Assembly (NCBI RefSeq): GCF_007655135.1
Contig: NW_022204360.1
Location: 62,001-126,000, forward strand
Origin: Punica granatum
Lineage: Eukaryota > Streptophyta > Magnoliopsida > Myrtales > Lythraceae
Direction of reading: 5' to 3'
DNA length: 64,000 nucleotides
Positions 1-9,475 of the stretch are shown here, piece after piece. The notes under the pieces are model-generated. The model was not told where the DNA came from. It did not search any database and worked only from the letters and a program-made list of their open reading frames with translations. The position numbers were made by a program, and so were the translations under genes. Position 1 is the first letter of the stretch, and each line of letters begins with the position of its first letter.

Positions 1-1448
1 AGGTAAAAACGACCCCGATGTTTACATTGAATGGGAGAGGAAGTTGAGTTGTGTGTTTTTGTCATAATTATTCAGAGGAAAAGAAAGTTAAATTGGCTGC
101 AGTTGCTTTCACCGATTATGCCATTGTTTGGTGGGACCAATTAACTGTGAGTAGACGCAGGAATCGTGAGCCTCGTATTGATACTTGGGAGGAAATGAAA
201 GCAGTAATGAGAAGAAGGTTTGTTCCTGCCCATTATTATCGGGACTTGCACTTGAAGTTGCGAAGTCTGAAGCAAGGTTCCAAGTGGGTGGAGGATTATT
301 ACAAGGAGATGGAAATAGCCATGATACGTGCTAATGTTGAGGAGGACCGAGAAGCAACCATGGCTCGATTCATCTGTGGCCTTAATCCGGAGATTGCCAA
401 TGTAGTTGAGCTGCAACATTACGTGGAGATTGACGACGTGGTACACATGGCCATGAAGGTTGAGAGGCAGCTCAAGAGAGGGGGTCGAACATCTTCAAAG
501 GTAGATGCTTCTGGTTCAGGGTCTTAGAGATCGAAGTGGGGTTCTTCTACGAAACCGGACGAGAAGACTGATTATAAGCCAAAGGGAGACACCTACAAGA
601 GCCAAGCCAACAACAAGGATAAGGGTAAAACTTTTTCTGAACCTGAAAGAAATCGTGATATCAAATGTTTTCGTTGTTTGGGCTCAGGTCACATTGCTTC
701 CCAATGTCCAAACAAGCGGACCATGATTATGATGGAGAGTGGGGATATCGAGACTGAAGAAGAAGAAGATAGTGATTCCATGCATCCACTCGAAGATGCT
801 AGTGACGTCGAGCATGCGGTTGAAGGTCAAGCCTTAGTTATCACGCGAGCCCTACATGTTCAAGTTAGAGAGGATGGTGATGAGGTGCAAAGGGAGAATA
901 TCTTCTACACTCGTTGCCATGTGAAGGATCGTGTGTGTGGGTTGATTATTGACGGAGGAAGTTTCGTGAATGTGGCCAGCAAGTTGATGATAGACAAGCT
1001 CGGTTTGCATACCCAAAAACATCCCAAGCCGTACAAACTCCAGTGGCTGAATGAATGCGGTGAAGTGAAGGTAAATAAACAGGTTCTTGTGTCCTTCTGT
1101 TTTGGAAAGTATCGGAATGAGGTTCTTTGTGATGTTGTACCAATGAGTGCTAGCCATATGTTGCTCGGGAGACCATGGCAGTTCGACAGGAGAGTGATAC
1201 ATGATGGGTATAGGAACCGATATTCATTTGTAAAGGATGGGAAGAAAGTAACACTTGCACCCTTGACACAGACTCAAGTGTTTGAGGATCAGATTCGAAT
1301 TAAAAGGTCTCTTAGTGAGAAGAGTGAAAAAGTGGCTGAAAAACAAAAAGAGAAAGAGAGTGATCTTGAGAGAAAAGAAAGTGGAGAGAATGTGAAAAAC
1401 AAGAGTGAAAAGATGGAGAGTTCAGAAAAAAAAAGGAGAGGAAATTGA
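1..1448 (+). pseudogene. gag-protease of family A copy 0, cut by the window edge
   Basis: This is the 3' part of a gag-protease frame whose start lies left of the window. A 1-nt loss near position 42 breaks the frame. From 51 the Gag core is open to an in-frame TAG at 525-527, where other copies have a Trp codon in a Ser/Gly-rich linker. The same frame resumes with a canonical CX2CX4HX4C zinc knuckle at 666-707, an acidic linker, and an aspartic protease motif (Asp-Gly-Gly-Ser near 951-962). The residue after that Ser is Phe here and Cys in the other copies. The frame ends in a Lys/Glu-rich tail at 1448, overlapping the start of the pol frame. It is defective. Confidence 0.85.
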
Positions 1449-2546
1449 GTTTTTATGCAAAAGAAAGAGAGCTTAAGGGTGCTTATAGGCTAATAGACCG
1501 ATGATCTTGCTCTTGTACGAGGAGGTCTATCTTTCTATTTCTGACCTTGACTCTACTTTGCCTAGTGCTGCTATTTCTCTCTTGCAGGAATTCGAAGATG
1601 TCTTTCCCGAAGAAATGCCGCAGGGACTACCACCAATAAGAGGGATTGAGCATAAGATTGATCTTATTCAGGAGCTCCTATTCCAAACCGACCGGCCTAT
1701 CGAAGTAGTCCGGAAGAGGCTAAAGAACTTCAGAGGCAAGTTGAGGAGCTATTGGCCAAACGACATGTTCGAGAAAGCATGAGCCCATGCGCTGCGTGTC
1801 CCTGTTCTGCTCGTTCCAAAGAAAGACGGGACTTGGAGAATGTGTGTCGATTGTAGAGCTGTGAACAAGATCACGGTAAAATATCGACATCCCATTCCTC
1901 GATTAGATGACATGTGGATGAATTGCACGGTTCCGTTATATTTTCTAAGATTGATTTGAAGAGTGGGTACCACCAGATTCGAATGAAAAGAGGTGTATTT
2001 CTCTCTTGCAGGAATTCGAAGATGTCTTTCCCGAAGAAATGCCGCAGGGAACTACCACCAATACGAGGGATTGGCATAGATTCATCTTATTCCAGAGCTC
2101 CCTATTCCAAACCGACCGGCCTATCGAGTAGTCCGGAAGAGGCTAAAAAATTCAGAGGCAAGTTGTGAGGAGCTATTGGCCAACTACATGTTCGAGAAAA
2201 GCATGAGCCCATGCGCTGTCCCCCTGTTCTGCTCGTTCCAAAGAAAGACGGACTTGGAGAATGTGTGTCGATTGTAGAGCTGTGAACAAGATCACGGTAA
2301 ATATCGACATCCCATTCCTCGATTAGATGACATGTTGGATGAATTGCACGGTTCCGTTATATTTTCTAAGATTGATTTGAAGAGTGGGTACCACCAGATT
2401 CGAATGAAAGAAGGTGCTGAATGTGATACGACTCGGAGTCAAACCGACGAGCTTAGGTCGGAAGGACTTCGTGATGAGGATCGTGGGCACGATGATGGGG
2501 CTGAAGCACACGAGAGTGGGAAGTGAGAGGAGCTGATGACAAGAGC
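1445..2546 (+). pseudogene. Truncated pol (RT N-terminus) of family A copy 0, internally duplicated
   Basis: This holds the RT N-terminal region that precedes motif A, broken by several 1-nt indels (near 1487, 1668 and 1795). A segment of about 424 bp, from the pre-RT linker to the motif just past RT motif A, occurs twice in tandem. The second copy has its own extra indels. The diverged linker to the C-terminal tail follows from about 2415 and runs into the LTR at 2547. No reading frame spans the region, so no product is expected. The duplication is not present in the other copies. Confidence 0.8.
1572..2419 (+). repeat. Direct tandem duplication (about 424 bp) inside the RT region
   Basis: 1572-1995 and 1996-2419 are near-identical direct repeats. 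Both begin at the stretch TATTTCTCTCTTGCAGGA and end just after the codons for the RT motif containing Ser-Gly-Tyr-His-Gln. The second unit has different single-base losses, for example in its Lys-Asp-Gly-Thr region. It appears only in copy 0. Confidence 0.85.
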
Positions 2547-3204
2547 TGATGCACGGAGGCCTACATGTTTCGAGTGGACCAATCACACGAGCGAAGGCAA
2601 GACAAATCCAGCAAGCTGTGGAGAGCTCATTTGCGGTTTCTTGGGCCAAGAGGAACTAATTCGAATTGGTCCTCTAAAGGGCCTTACCCAATTAACTTGT
2701 CTTGAAGATGGTCATAGCCCATCTAAGATTAGAGTGGACGCATAAGGAAAGCCAAGAGATGCTGAATAAGGAATAAAAAGACTGCCAAATATTCTAGGGG
2801 GGCCTTTATTTAGTTTCCTCTATTAATTCCGGTTTTAGGAAACTAAAGATATTCCAGTTGCCAAGTTTTTAGTTTCCAGATTCTCCTAGACTTATATAAA
2901 GGAGGCTGAATAGCTGATTAGAGGTACTTCAGACTACACTGGTGAGAATTTTCCTCTATGTTGTTCTTCGGCAACCTTCCGTGATTGTAAGCATGGATGC
3001 TTGTAATTCTCGGCTATTTATAATATTGGTTCTTGGTTTTCTATAACCATCGGGTCAATATTCCATTCCTTTATAATATTGGTTCTTGGTTTTCTATAAC
3101 AATCGGGTCAGTATTCCATCCCTCTTAATCTCTATTGGCGATTCGGGTTCGATTTCCAGTCTTTGTTGTCGGGTCTTGCGGCAGGTCTCGTGGGGTTCGC
3201 ATCA
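2547..3204 (+). repeat. Family A LTR 1 (long form, 658 bp)
   Basis: The LTR starts TGATGCAC directly after a degenerate purine tract and ends GCATCA, two bases before the primer binding site. It contains the pol C-terminal coding tail, then a TATA box, then a 53-bp tandem duplication (units starting at 3017 and 3070, each containing ATATTGGTTCTTGG). The TG...CA ends follow the retroviral rule. This LTR is shared by copy 0 (as 3' LTR) and copy 1 (as 5' LTR). Confidence 0.82.
2893..2900 (+). promoter_or_regulatory. TATA box of the family A LTR
   Basis: TATATAAA followed by GG lies about 345 bp into the LTR. The same box occurs at 6725-6732, 10505-10512, 14129-14136, 19929-19936, 21671-21678 and 25881-25888, so every complete LTR keeps a candidate promoter. 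Partial LTRs 5 (16161-16425) and 8 (25088-25365) lack it. The start of the R region is inferred to lie about 30 nt downstream. Confidence 0.6.
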
Positions 3205-3206
3205 TT

Positions 3207-3219
3207 TGGTATCAGAGCC
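3207..3219 (+). other. Primer binding site, initiator tRNA-Met (family A)
   Basis: TGGTATCAGAGCC matches 13 nt complementary to the 3' end of plant initiator tRNA-Met and sits two bases after the LTR end. Equivalent sites are at 6986-6998, 10819-10831, 14443-14455, 20240-20252, 21985-21997 and 26193-26205. The site after LTR 5 has lost one G (near 16428). Confidence 0.9.
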
Positions 3220-3921
3220 TAAGTGCCAAATCGAGGTTTCATCTATCCTTGTTCTTTTTTTTTTCTTCATTCTAGAATCTTTAGATATAGCTTTCATTTC
3301 TATCCTTTCCATTAATCTTGTCTGATCTGATCTTAGCTGTCTAAATCGTCAAAAAAAAAACAAGAAGAAAGAAAAAGTGCCAAAAAAAAGGAAAAAAGAA
3401 AAGAAGAAAGAAAAAGTGCAAAAAAAGAAAAAAAAGTGAAAAAAAGGAGGTTTCATTGGGTGTTGTTCGTAGCACCATTTGCTGTCTTCGTGGGCGAAGA
3501 ATTTATTGCACAATTTGTTGTCTTTGTGTTCTAATCGTCTTGGCGTTAAGTTGACCTGTCATAGTAGCTCTTCCGTACTCAGTGTCTTCTATCAATCCAT
3601 AAACTACGTCGTTGGGTCAGATGGTGTCATATCATTTTCTTTGGATCTAATATTATAAGTTGTTCGGGTTGAACTCGTTTTCCGCCTTGCGATCGGATTG
3701 ATTAGTTGCCCTAGAACTTTGAAGAGGAAATTAAGAGAGGAAAAAGGCAAGAGTGTGTGAGAACATCAGAGGATAAAAGCCTATTTTGAGTGAAAACACG
3801 AGTGTTTTGAGTGGCATTTTGCTGAGTGTAAACACGTGAGGGAGCGCGTGAGGATCCTATAATTGCATATTTTATCACGTCAAAGGAAAATAGTGGAGAC
3901 GACAGAGGACCTGATTTGAAC
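3220..3921 (+). other. 5' leader of family A copy 1 (A-rich tract and conserved GAGTG block)
   Basis: This is about 700 nt without a credible ATG-initiated gene. It holds a strongly A-rich tract (about 3349-3447) built from repeats of AAGAAAGAAAAAGTGC. A GT-rich middle section follows. A 3' block (about 3715-3850) carries GAGTGWAAACACG twice, at 3788-3800 and 3824-3836. That block is also found in the leader of the related A' family and may act in RNA packaging. The codon ACG at 3877-3879 is in frame with gag, at the position where A' has its ATG. Confidence 0.6.
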
Positions 3922-5613
3922 ATGACATTACGAGCCATGCAACAACAGTTTGAGCGCATGAACATGGTTTTCGGTGAATTCCGAGAAAGGTTGGATAGGC
4001 AAGACGAACGGTTGGAACGGCTTCAACCTGCGCCCGTGCCACGGATTAGGAGACCCCACCGACAACCATCCGTTGATACTCTTGATGAAGAAGCATATGA
4101 TGAAGAAGAGGAAGTGGCCTCCGATGCCACTTGGGGGAGAGGTAAAGGAAGAGGAGGCAGACCAAGGCATTTCGTTCGTAGGGAGCACCGGAGGAGAGAC
4201 GCCGTGGACCATATCACAGGTTCGATTAAGCTGATCATACCTCCATTCCAAGGTAAAAACGACCCCGATGTTTACATTGAATGGGAGAGGAAGGTTGAGC
4301 TGGTGTTTGATTGTCATAATTATTCAGAGGAAAAGAAAGTTAAATTGGCTGCAGTTGCTTTCACCGATTATGCCATTGTTTGGTGGGACCAATTAACTGT
4401 GAGTAGACGCAGGAATCGTGAGCCTCGTATTGATACTTGGGAGGAAATGAAAGCAGTAATGAGAAGAAGGTTTGTTCCTGCCCATTATTATCGGGACTTG
4501 CACTTGAAGTTGCGAAGTCTGAAGCAAGGTTCCAAGTGGGTGGAGGATTATTACAAGGAGATGGAAATAGCCATGATACGTGCTAATGTTGAGGAGGACC
4601 GAGAAGCAACCATGGCTCGATTCATCTGTGGCCTTAATCGGGAGATTGCCAATGTAGTTGAGCTGCAACATTACGTGGAGATTGACGACGTGGTACACAT
4701 GGCCATGAAGGTTGAGAGGCAGCTCAAGAGAGGGGGTCGAACATCTTCAAAGGTAGAAGCTTCTGGTTCAGGGTCTTGGAGATCGAAGTGGGGTTCTTCT
4801 ACGAAACCGGACGAGAAGACTGATTATAAGCCAAAGGGAGACACCTACAAGACCCAAGCCAACAACAAGGATAAGGGTAAAACTTTTTCTGAACCTCAAA
4901 GAAATCGTGATATCAAATGTTTTCGTTGTTTGGGCTCAGGTCACATTGCTTCCCAATGTCCAAACAAGCGGACCATGATTATGATGGAGAGTGGGGATAT
5001 CGAGACTGAAGAAGAAGAAGATAGTGATTCCATGCATCCACTCGAAGATGCTAGTGACGTCGAGCATGCGGTTGAAGGTCAAGCCTTAGTTATCACGCGA
5101 GCCCTACATGTTCAAGTTAGAGAGGATGGTGATGAGGTGCAAAGGGAGAATATCTTCTACACTCGTTGCCATGTGAAGGATCGTGTGTGTGGGTTGATTA
5201 TTGACGGAGGAAGTTGCGTGAATGTGGCCAGCAAGTTGATGGTAGACAAGCTCGGTTTGCATACCCAAAAACATCCCAAGCCGTACAAACTCCAGTGGCT
5301 GAATGAATGCGGTGAAGTGAAGGTAAATAAACAGGTTCTTGTGTCCTTCTGTTTTGGAAAGTATCGGGATGAGGTTCTTTGTGATGTTGTACCAATGAGT
5401 GCTAGCCATATGTTGCTCGGGAGACCATGGCAGTTCGACAGGAGAGTGATACATGATGGGTATAGGAACCGATATTCATTTGTAAAGGATGGGAAGAAAG
5501 TAACACTTGCACCCTTGACACCGACTCAAGTGTTTGAGGATCAGATTCGAATTAAAAGGTCTCTTAGTGAGAAGAGTGAAAAAGTGGCTGAAAAACAAAA
5601 AGAAAGAGAGTGA
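3922..5613 (+). CDS. gag-pro: Gag-protease polyprotein of family A copy 1
   Basis: This is a 563-residue frame from the first in-frame ATG at 3922. A longer frame opened by TTG at 3916 is not a credible plant start. The first 30 residues are Gln/Arg/Glu-rich and heptad-like, and may form a coiled coil. A basic and acidic linker and the Gag core (about residues 105-240) with its conserved Trp-Trp-Asp-Gln follow. The CX2CX4HX4C nucleic-acid-binding knuckle is at residues 333-346 and an acidic stretch lies after it. The aspartic protease has catalytic Asp428 in an Asp-Gly-Gly-Ser motif. The product would form cytoplasmic virus-like particles and mature the polyprotein. A 2-nt loss near 5603 ends the frame about 30 residues early, in the charged linker, with the enzyme domains intact. 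This is the best-kept gag-protease of the array. Confidence 0.85.
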   Translation: MTLRAMQQQFERMNMVFGEFRERLDRQDERLERLQPAPVPRIRRPHRQPSVDTLDEEAYDEEEEVASDATWGRGKGRGGRPRHFVRREHRRRDAVDHITGSIKLIIPPFQGKNDPDVYIEWERKVELVFDCHNYSEEKKVKLAAVAFTDYAIVWWDQLTVSRRRNREPRIDTWEEMKAVMRRRFVPAHYYRDLHLKLRSLKQGSKWVEDYYKEMEIAMIRANVEEDREATMARFICGLNREIANVVELQHYVEIDDVVHMAMKVERQLKRGGRTSSKVEASGSGSWRSKWGSSTKPDEKTDYKPKGDTYKTQANNKDKGKTFSEPQRNRDIKCFRCLGSGHIASQCPNKRTMIMMESGDIETEEEEDSDSMHPLEDASDVEHAVEGQALVITRALHVQVREDGDEVQRENIFYTRCHVKDRVCGLIIDGGSCVNVASKLMVDKLGLHTQKHPKPYKLQWLNECGEVKVNKQVLVSFCFGKYRDEVLCDVVPMSASHMLLGRPWQFDRRVIHDGYRNRYSFVKDGKKVTLAPLTPTQVFEDQIRIKRSLSEKSEKVAEKQKERE

Positions 5614-5694
5614 TCTTGAGAGAAAAGAAAGTGGAGAGAATGTGAAAAACAAGAGTGAAAAGATGGAGAGTTCAGAAAAAAAAAGGAGAGGAAA

Positions 5695-6492
5695 TTGAGT
5701 TTTTATGCAAAAGAAAGAGAGCTTAAGGGTGCTTATAAGGCTAATAGACCGATGATCTTGCTCTTGTACGAGGAGGTCTATCTTTCTATTTCTGACCTTG
5801 ACTCTACTTTGCCTAGTGCTGCTATTTCTCTCTTGCAGGAATTCGAAGATGTCTTTCCCGAAGAAATGCCGCAGGGACTACCACCAATAAGAGGGATTGA
5901 GCATAAGATTGATCTTATTCCAGGAGCTCCTATTCCAAACCGACCGGCCTATCGAAGTAGTCCGGAAGAGGCTAAAGAACTTCAGAGGCAAGTTGAGGAG
6001 CTATTGGCCAAACGACATGTTCGAGAAAGCATGAGCCCATGCGCTGTCCCTGTTCTGCTCGTTCCAAAGAAAGACGGGACTTGGAGAATGTGTGTCGATT
6101 GTAGAGCTGTGAACAAGATCACGGTAAAATATCGACATCCCATTCCTCGATTAGATGACATGTTGGATGAATTGCACGGTTCCGTTATATTTTCTAAGAT
6201 TGATTTGAAGAGTGGGTACCACCAGATTCGAATGAAAGAAGTGCTGAATGTGATACGACTCGGAGTCAAACCGACGAGCTTAGGTCGGAAGGACTTCGTG
6301 ATGAGGATCGTGGGCACGATGATGGGGCTGAAGCACACGAGCTCGGAAGTGGGATTCGTGAAGAGGGAGCTGATGCACAAGATCTCGGAGGCCTACATGT
6401 TTCGAGTGGACCAATCACACGAGCGAAGGCAAGACAAATCCAGCAAGCTGTGGAGAGCTCATTTGCGGGTTTCTTGGCCAAGAGGAGACTAA
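5695..6492 (+). pseudogene. Truncated pol of family A copy 1, frameshifted at the RT/tail junction
   Basis: The frame opens at a TTG that overlaps the expected gag-protease stop. It encodes a charged linker, the RT N-terminal domain with the Tyr-Arg-His-Pro-Ile-Pro-Arg region and motif A Asp, and ends RT at Gln-Ile-Arg-Met-Lys. One G is missing near 6241 compared with copy 2. The linker and C-terminal tail are therefore read in another frame and the Gly-Pro-Ile-Thr-Arg motif is lost. RT palm with YxDD, RNase H and integrase are absent, as in all family A copies. Confidence 0.82.
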
Positions 6493-6983
6493 TTCGAATT
6501 GTCTCTAAAGGGCCTTACCCAATTAACTTGTCTTGAGATGGTCAATAGCCCATCTAAGATTTAGAGTGGACGCATAAGGAAAGCCAAGAGATGCTGAATA
6601 AGGAATAAAAGACTGCCAAATATTCTAGGGGGGCCTTTATTTAGTTTCCTCTATTAATTCCGGTTTTAGGAAACTAAAGATATTCCAGTTGCCAAGTTTA
6701 TTAGTTTCCAGATTCTCCTAGACTTATATAAAGGAGGCTGAATAGCTGATTAGAGGTACTTCAGACTACACTGGTGAGAATTTTCCTCTATGTGTTCTTC
6801 GGCAACCTTCCGTGATTGTAAGCATGGATGCTTGTAATTCTCGGCTATTTATAATATTGGTTCTTGGTTTTCTATAACCAATCGGGTCAGTATTCCATCC
6901 CTCTTAATCTCTATTGGCGATTCGGGTTCGATTTCCAGTCTTTGTTGTCGGGTCTTGCGGCAGGTCTCGTGGGGTTCGCATCA
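6371..6983 (+). repeat. Family A LTR 2 (short form, 613 bp)
   Basis: It begins TGATGCACAAG after the purine tract GAAGAGGGAGC and ends GCATCA before the primer site. It differs from the long form by having one, not two, copies of the 53-bp ATATTGGTTCTTGG unit. It has a TATA box at 6725-6732. Confidence 0.85.
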
Positions 6984-7698
6984 TTTGGTATCAGAGCCTA
7001 AGTGCCAAATCGAGGTTTCATCTATCCTTGTTCTTTTTTTTTTCTTCATTCTAGAATCTTTAGATATAGCTTTTCATTTCTATCCTTTCCATTAATCTTG
7101 TCTGATCTCTAGCTGTCTAAATCGTCAAAAAAAAAACAAGAAGAAAGAAAAAGTGCCAAAAAAAAAGGAAAAAAAAAAAGAAGAAAGAAAAAGTGCAAAA
7201 AAAGAAAAAAAAGTGAAAAAAAGAAGGTTTCATTGGATGTTGTTCGTAACACCATTTGCTGTCTTCGTGGGCGAAGAATTTATTGCACAATTTGTTATCT
7301 TTGTGTTCTAATCGTCTTGGCGTTAAGTTGACCTGTCATAGTAGCTCTTCCGTACTCAGTGTCTTCTATCAATCCATAAACTACGTCGTTGGGTCAGATG
7401 GTGTCATATCATTTTCTTTGGATCTAATATTATAAGTTGTTCGGGTTGAACTCGTTTTCCGCCTTGCGATCGGATTGATTAGTTGCCCTAGAACTTTGAA
7501 GAGGAAATTAAGAGAGGAAAAAGGCAAGAGTGTGTGAGAACATCAGAGGATAAAAGCCTATTTTGAGTGAAAACACGAGTGTTTTGAGTGGCATTTTGCT
7601 GAGTGTAAACACGTGAGGGAGCGCGTGAGGATCCTATAATTGCATATTTTATCACGTCAAAGGAAAATAGTGGAGACGACAGAGGACCTGATTTGAAC
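6984..7698 (+). other. 5' leader of family A copy 2
   Basis: The primer site (6986-6998) is followed by the A-rich tract (about 7126-7224) and the conserved GAGTGWAAACACG block, up to the gag ATG at 7699. I see no ORF with an ATG start that is likely to be translated. Confidence 0.6.
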
Positions 7699-9475
7699 AT
7701 GACATTACGAGCCATGCAACAACAGTTTGAGCGCATGAACATGGTTTTCGGTGAATTCCGAGAAAGGTTGGATAGGCAAGACGAACGGTTGGAACGGCTT
7801 CAACCTGCGCCCGTGCCACGGATTAGGAGACCCCACCGACAACCATCCGTTGATACTCTTGATGAAGAAGCATATGATGAAGAAGAGGAAGTGGCCTCCG
7901 ATGCCACTTGGGGGAGAGGTAAAGGAAGAGGAGGCAGACCAAGGCATTTCGTTCGTAGGGAGCACCGGAGGAGAGACGCCGTGGACCATATCACAGGTTC
8001 GATTAAGCTGATCATACCTCCATTCCAAGGTAAAAACGACCCCGATGTTTACATTGAATGGGAGAGGAAGGTTGAGCTGGTGTTTGATTGTCATAATTAT
8101 TCAGAGGAAAAGAAAGTTAAATTGGCTGCAGTTGCTTTCACCGATTATGCCATTGTTTGGTGGGACCAATTAACTGTGAGTAGACGCAGGAATCGTGAGC
8201 CTCGTATTGATACTTGGGAGGAAATGAAAGCAGTAATGAGAAGAAGGTTTGTTCCTGCCCATTATTATCGGGACTTGCACTTGAAGTTGCGAAGTCTGAA
8301 GCAAGGTTCCAAGTGGGTGGAGGATTATTACAAGGAGATGGAAATAGCCATGATACGTGCTAATGTTGAGGAGGACCGAGAAGCAACCATGGCTCGATTC
8401 ATCTGTGGCCTTAATCGGGAGATTGCCAATGTAGTTGAGCTGCAACATTACGTGGAGATTGACGACGTGGTACACATGGCCATGAAGGTTGAGAGGCAGC
8501 TCAAGAGAGGGGGTCGAACATCTTCAAAGGTAGAAGCTTCTGGTTCAGGGTCTTGGAGATCGAAGTGGGGTTCTTCTACGAAACCGGACGAGAAGACTGA
8601 TTATAAGCCAAAGGGAGACACCTACAAGACCCAAGCCAACAACAAGGATAAGGGTAAAACTTTTTCTGAACCTCAAAGAAATCGTGATATCAAATGTTTT
8701 CGTTGTTTGGGCTCAGGTCACATTGCTTCCCAATGTCCAAACAAGCGGACCATGATTATGATGGAGAGTGGGGATATCGAGACTGAAGAAGAAGAAGATA
8801 GTGATTCCATGCATCCACTCGAAGATGCTAGTGACGTCGAGCATGCGGTTGAAGGTCAAGCCTTAGTTATCACGCGAGCCCTACATGTTCAAGTTAGAGA
8901 GGATGGTGATGAGGTGCAAAGGGAGAATATCTTCTACACTCGTTGCCATGTGAAGGATCGTGTGTGGGTTGATTATTGACGGAGGAAGTTGCGTGAATGT
9001 GGCCAGCAAGTTGATGGTAGACAAGCTCGGTTTGCATACCCAAAAACATCCCAAGCCGTACAAACTCCAGTGGCTGAATGAATGCGGTGAAGTGAAGGTA
9101 AATAAACAGGTTCTTGTGTCCTTCTGTTTTGGAAAGTATCGGGATGAGGTTCTTTGTGATGTTGTACCAATGAGTGCTAGCCATATGTTGCTCGGGAGAC
9201 CATGGCAGTTCGACAGGAGAGTGATACATGATGGGTATAGGAACCGATATTCATTTGTAAAGGATGGGAAGAAAGTAACACTTGCACCCTTGACACCGAC
9301 TCAAGTGTTTGAGGATCAGATTCGAATTAAAAGGTCTCTTAGTGAGAAGAGTGAAAAAGTGGCTGAAAAACAAAAAGAGAAAGAGAGTGATCTTGAGAGA
9401 AAAGAAAGTGGAGAGAATGTGAAAAACAAGAGTGAAAAGATGGAGAGTTCAGAAAAAAAAAGGAGAGGAAATTGA
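7699..9475 (+). pseudogene. gag-protease of family A copy 2 with one frameshift
   Basis: The frame runs from ATG 7699 through the Gag core and the CX2CX4HX4C knuckle (residues 333-346) almost to protease. Loss of one GT in a GTGTGTG run near 8964 shifts it, and translation would stop at 8977-8979, just before the catalytic Asp-Gly-Gly. The protease and charged tail continue in the correct frame from 8960 to 9475. Copy 2 therefore keeps an intact Gag of about 426 residues but would lose its protease. The remaining sequence is nearly identical to copy 1. Confidence 0.83.
9453..9461 (+). promoter_or_regulatory. Candidate -1 frameshift site between gag-protease and pol (A run)
   Basis: Nine consecutive A residues place A AAA AAA (9454-9460) in the gag-protease zero frame, which is a canonical slippery heptamer. 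Fifteen nt downstream, gag-protease stops at TGA 9473-9475. The pol frame is one base earlier (-1) and is open across the run. Copies 0, 1 and 3 also have nine A; copy 7 has eight and copy 5 seven. Whether ribosomes shift here is inference. Confidence 0.45.

Noticed and set aside
141..446. Antisense frames of 60-150 codons opposite gag and pol in many copies.
   Set aside because: They are shadows of conserved coding sequence on the other strand, with no recognisable domain.
1572..1590. TCTCTCTTGCAGGA looks like an intron 3' splice site in the pol region of family A.
   Set aside because: It is inside continuous, conserved coding sequence for the RT N-terminal region in the better copies, so it is coding.
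3086..3325. An open frame of about 62-79 codons across the family A LTR end, primer site and leader, present in most copies.
   Set aside because: It starts at TTG, spans noncoding cis elements, and its recurrence only reflects copy duplication.
3916..3921. TTG start for gag (and TTG/GTG starts for pol) giving slightly longer proteins.
   Set aside because: Plants do not normally start at TTG. I used the first in-frame ATG for gag and treat the pol start as dependent on frameshifting or reinitiation.
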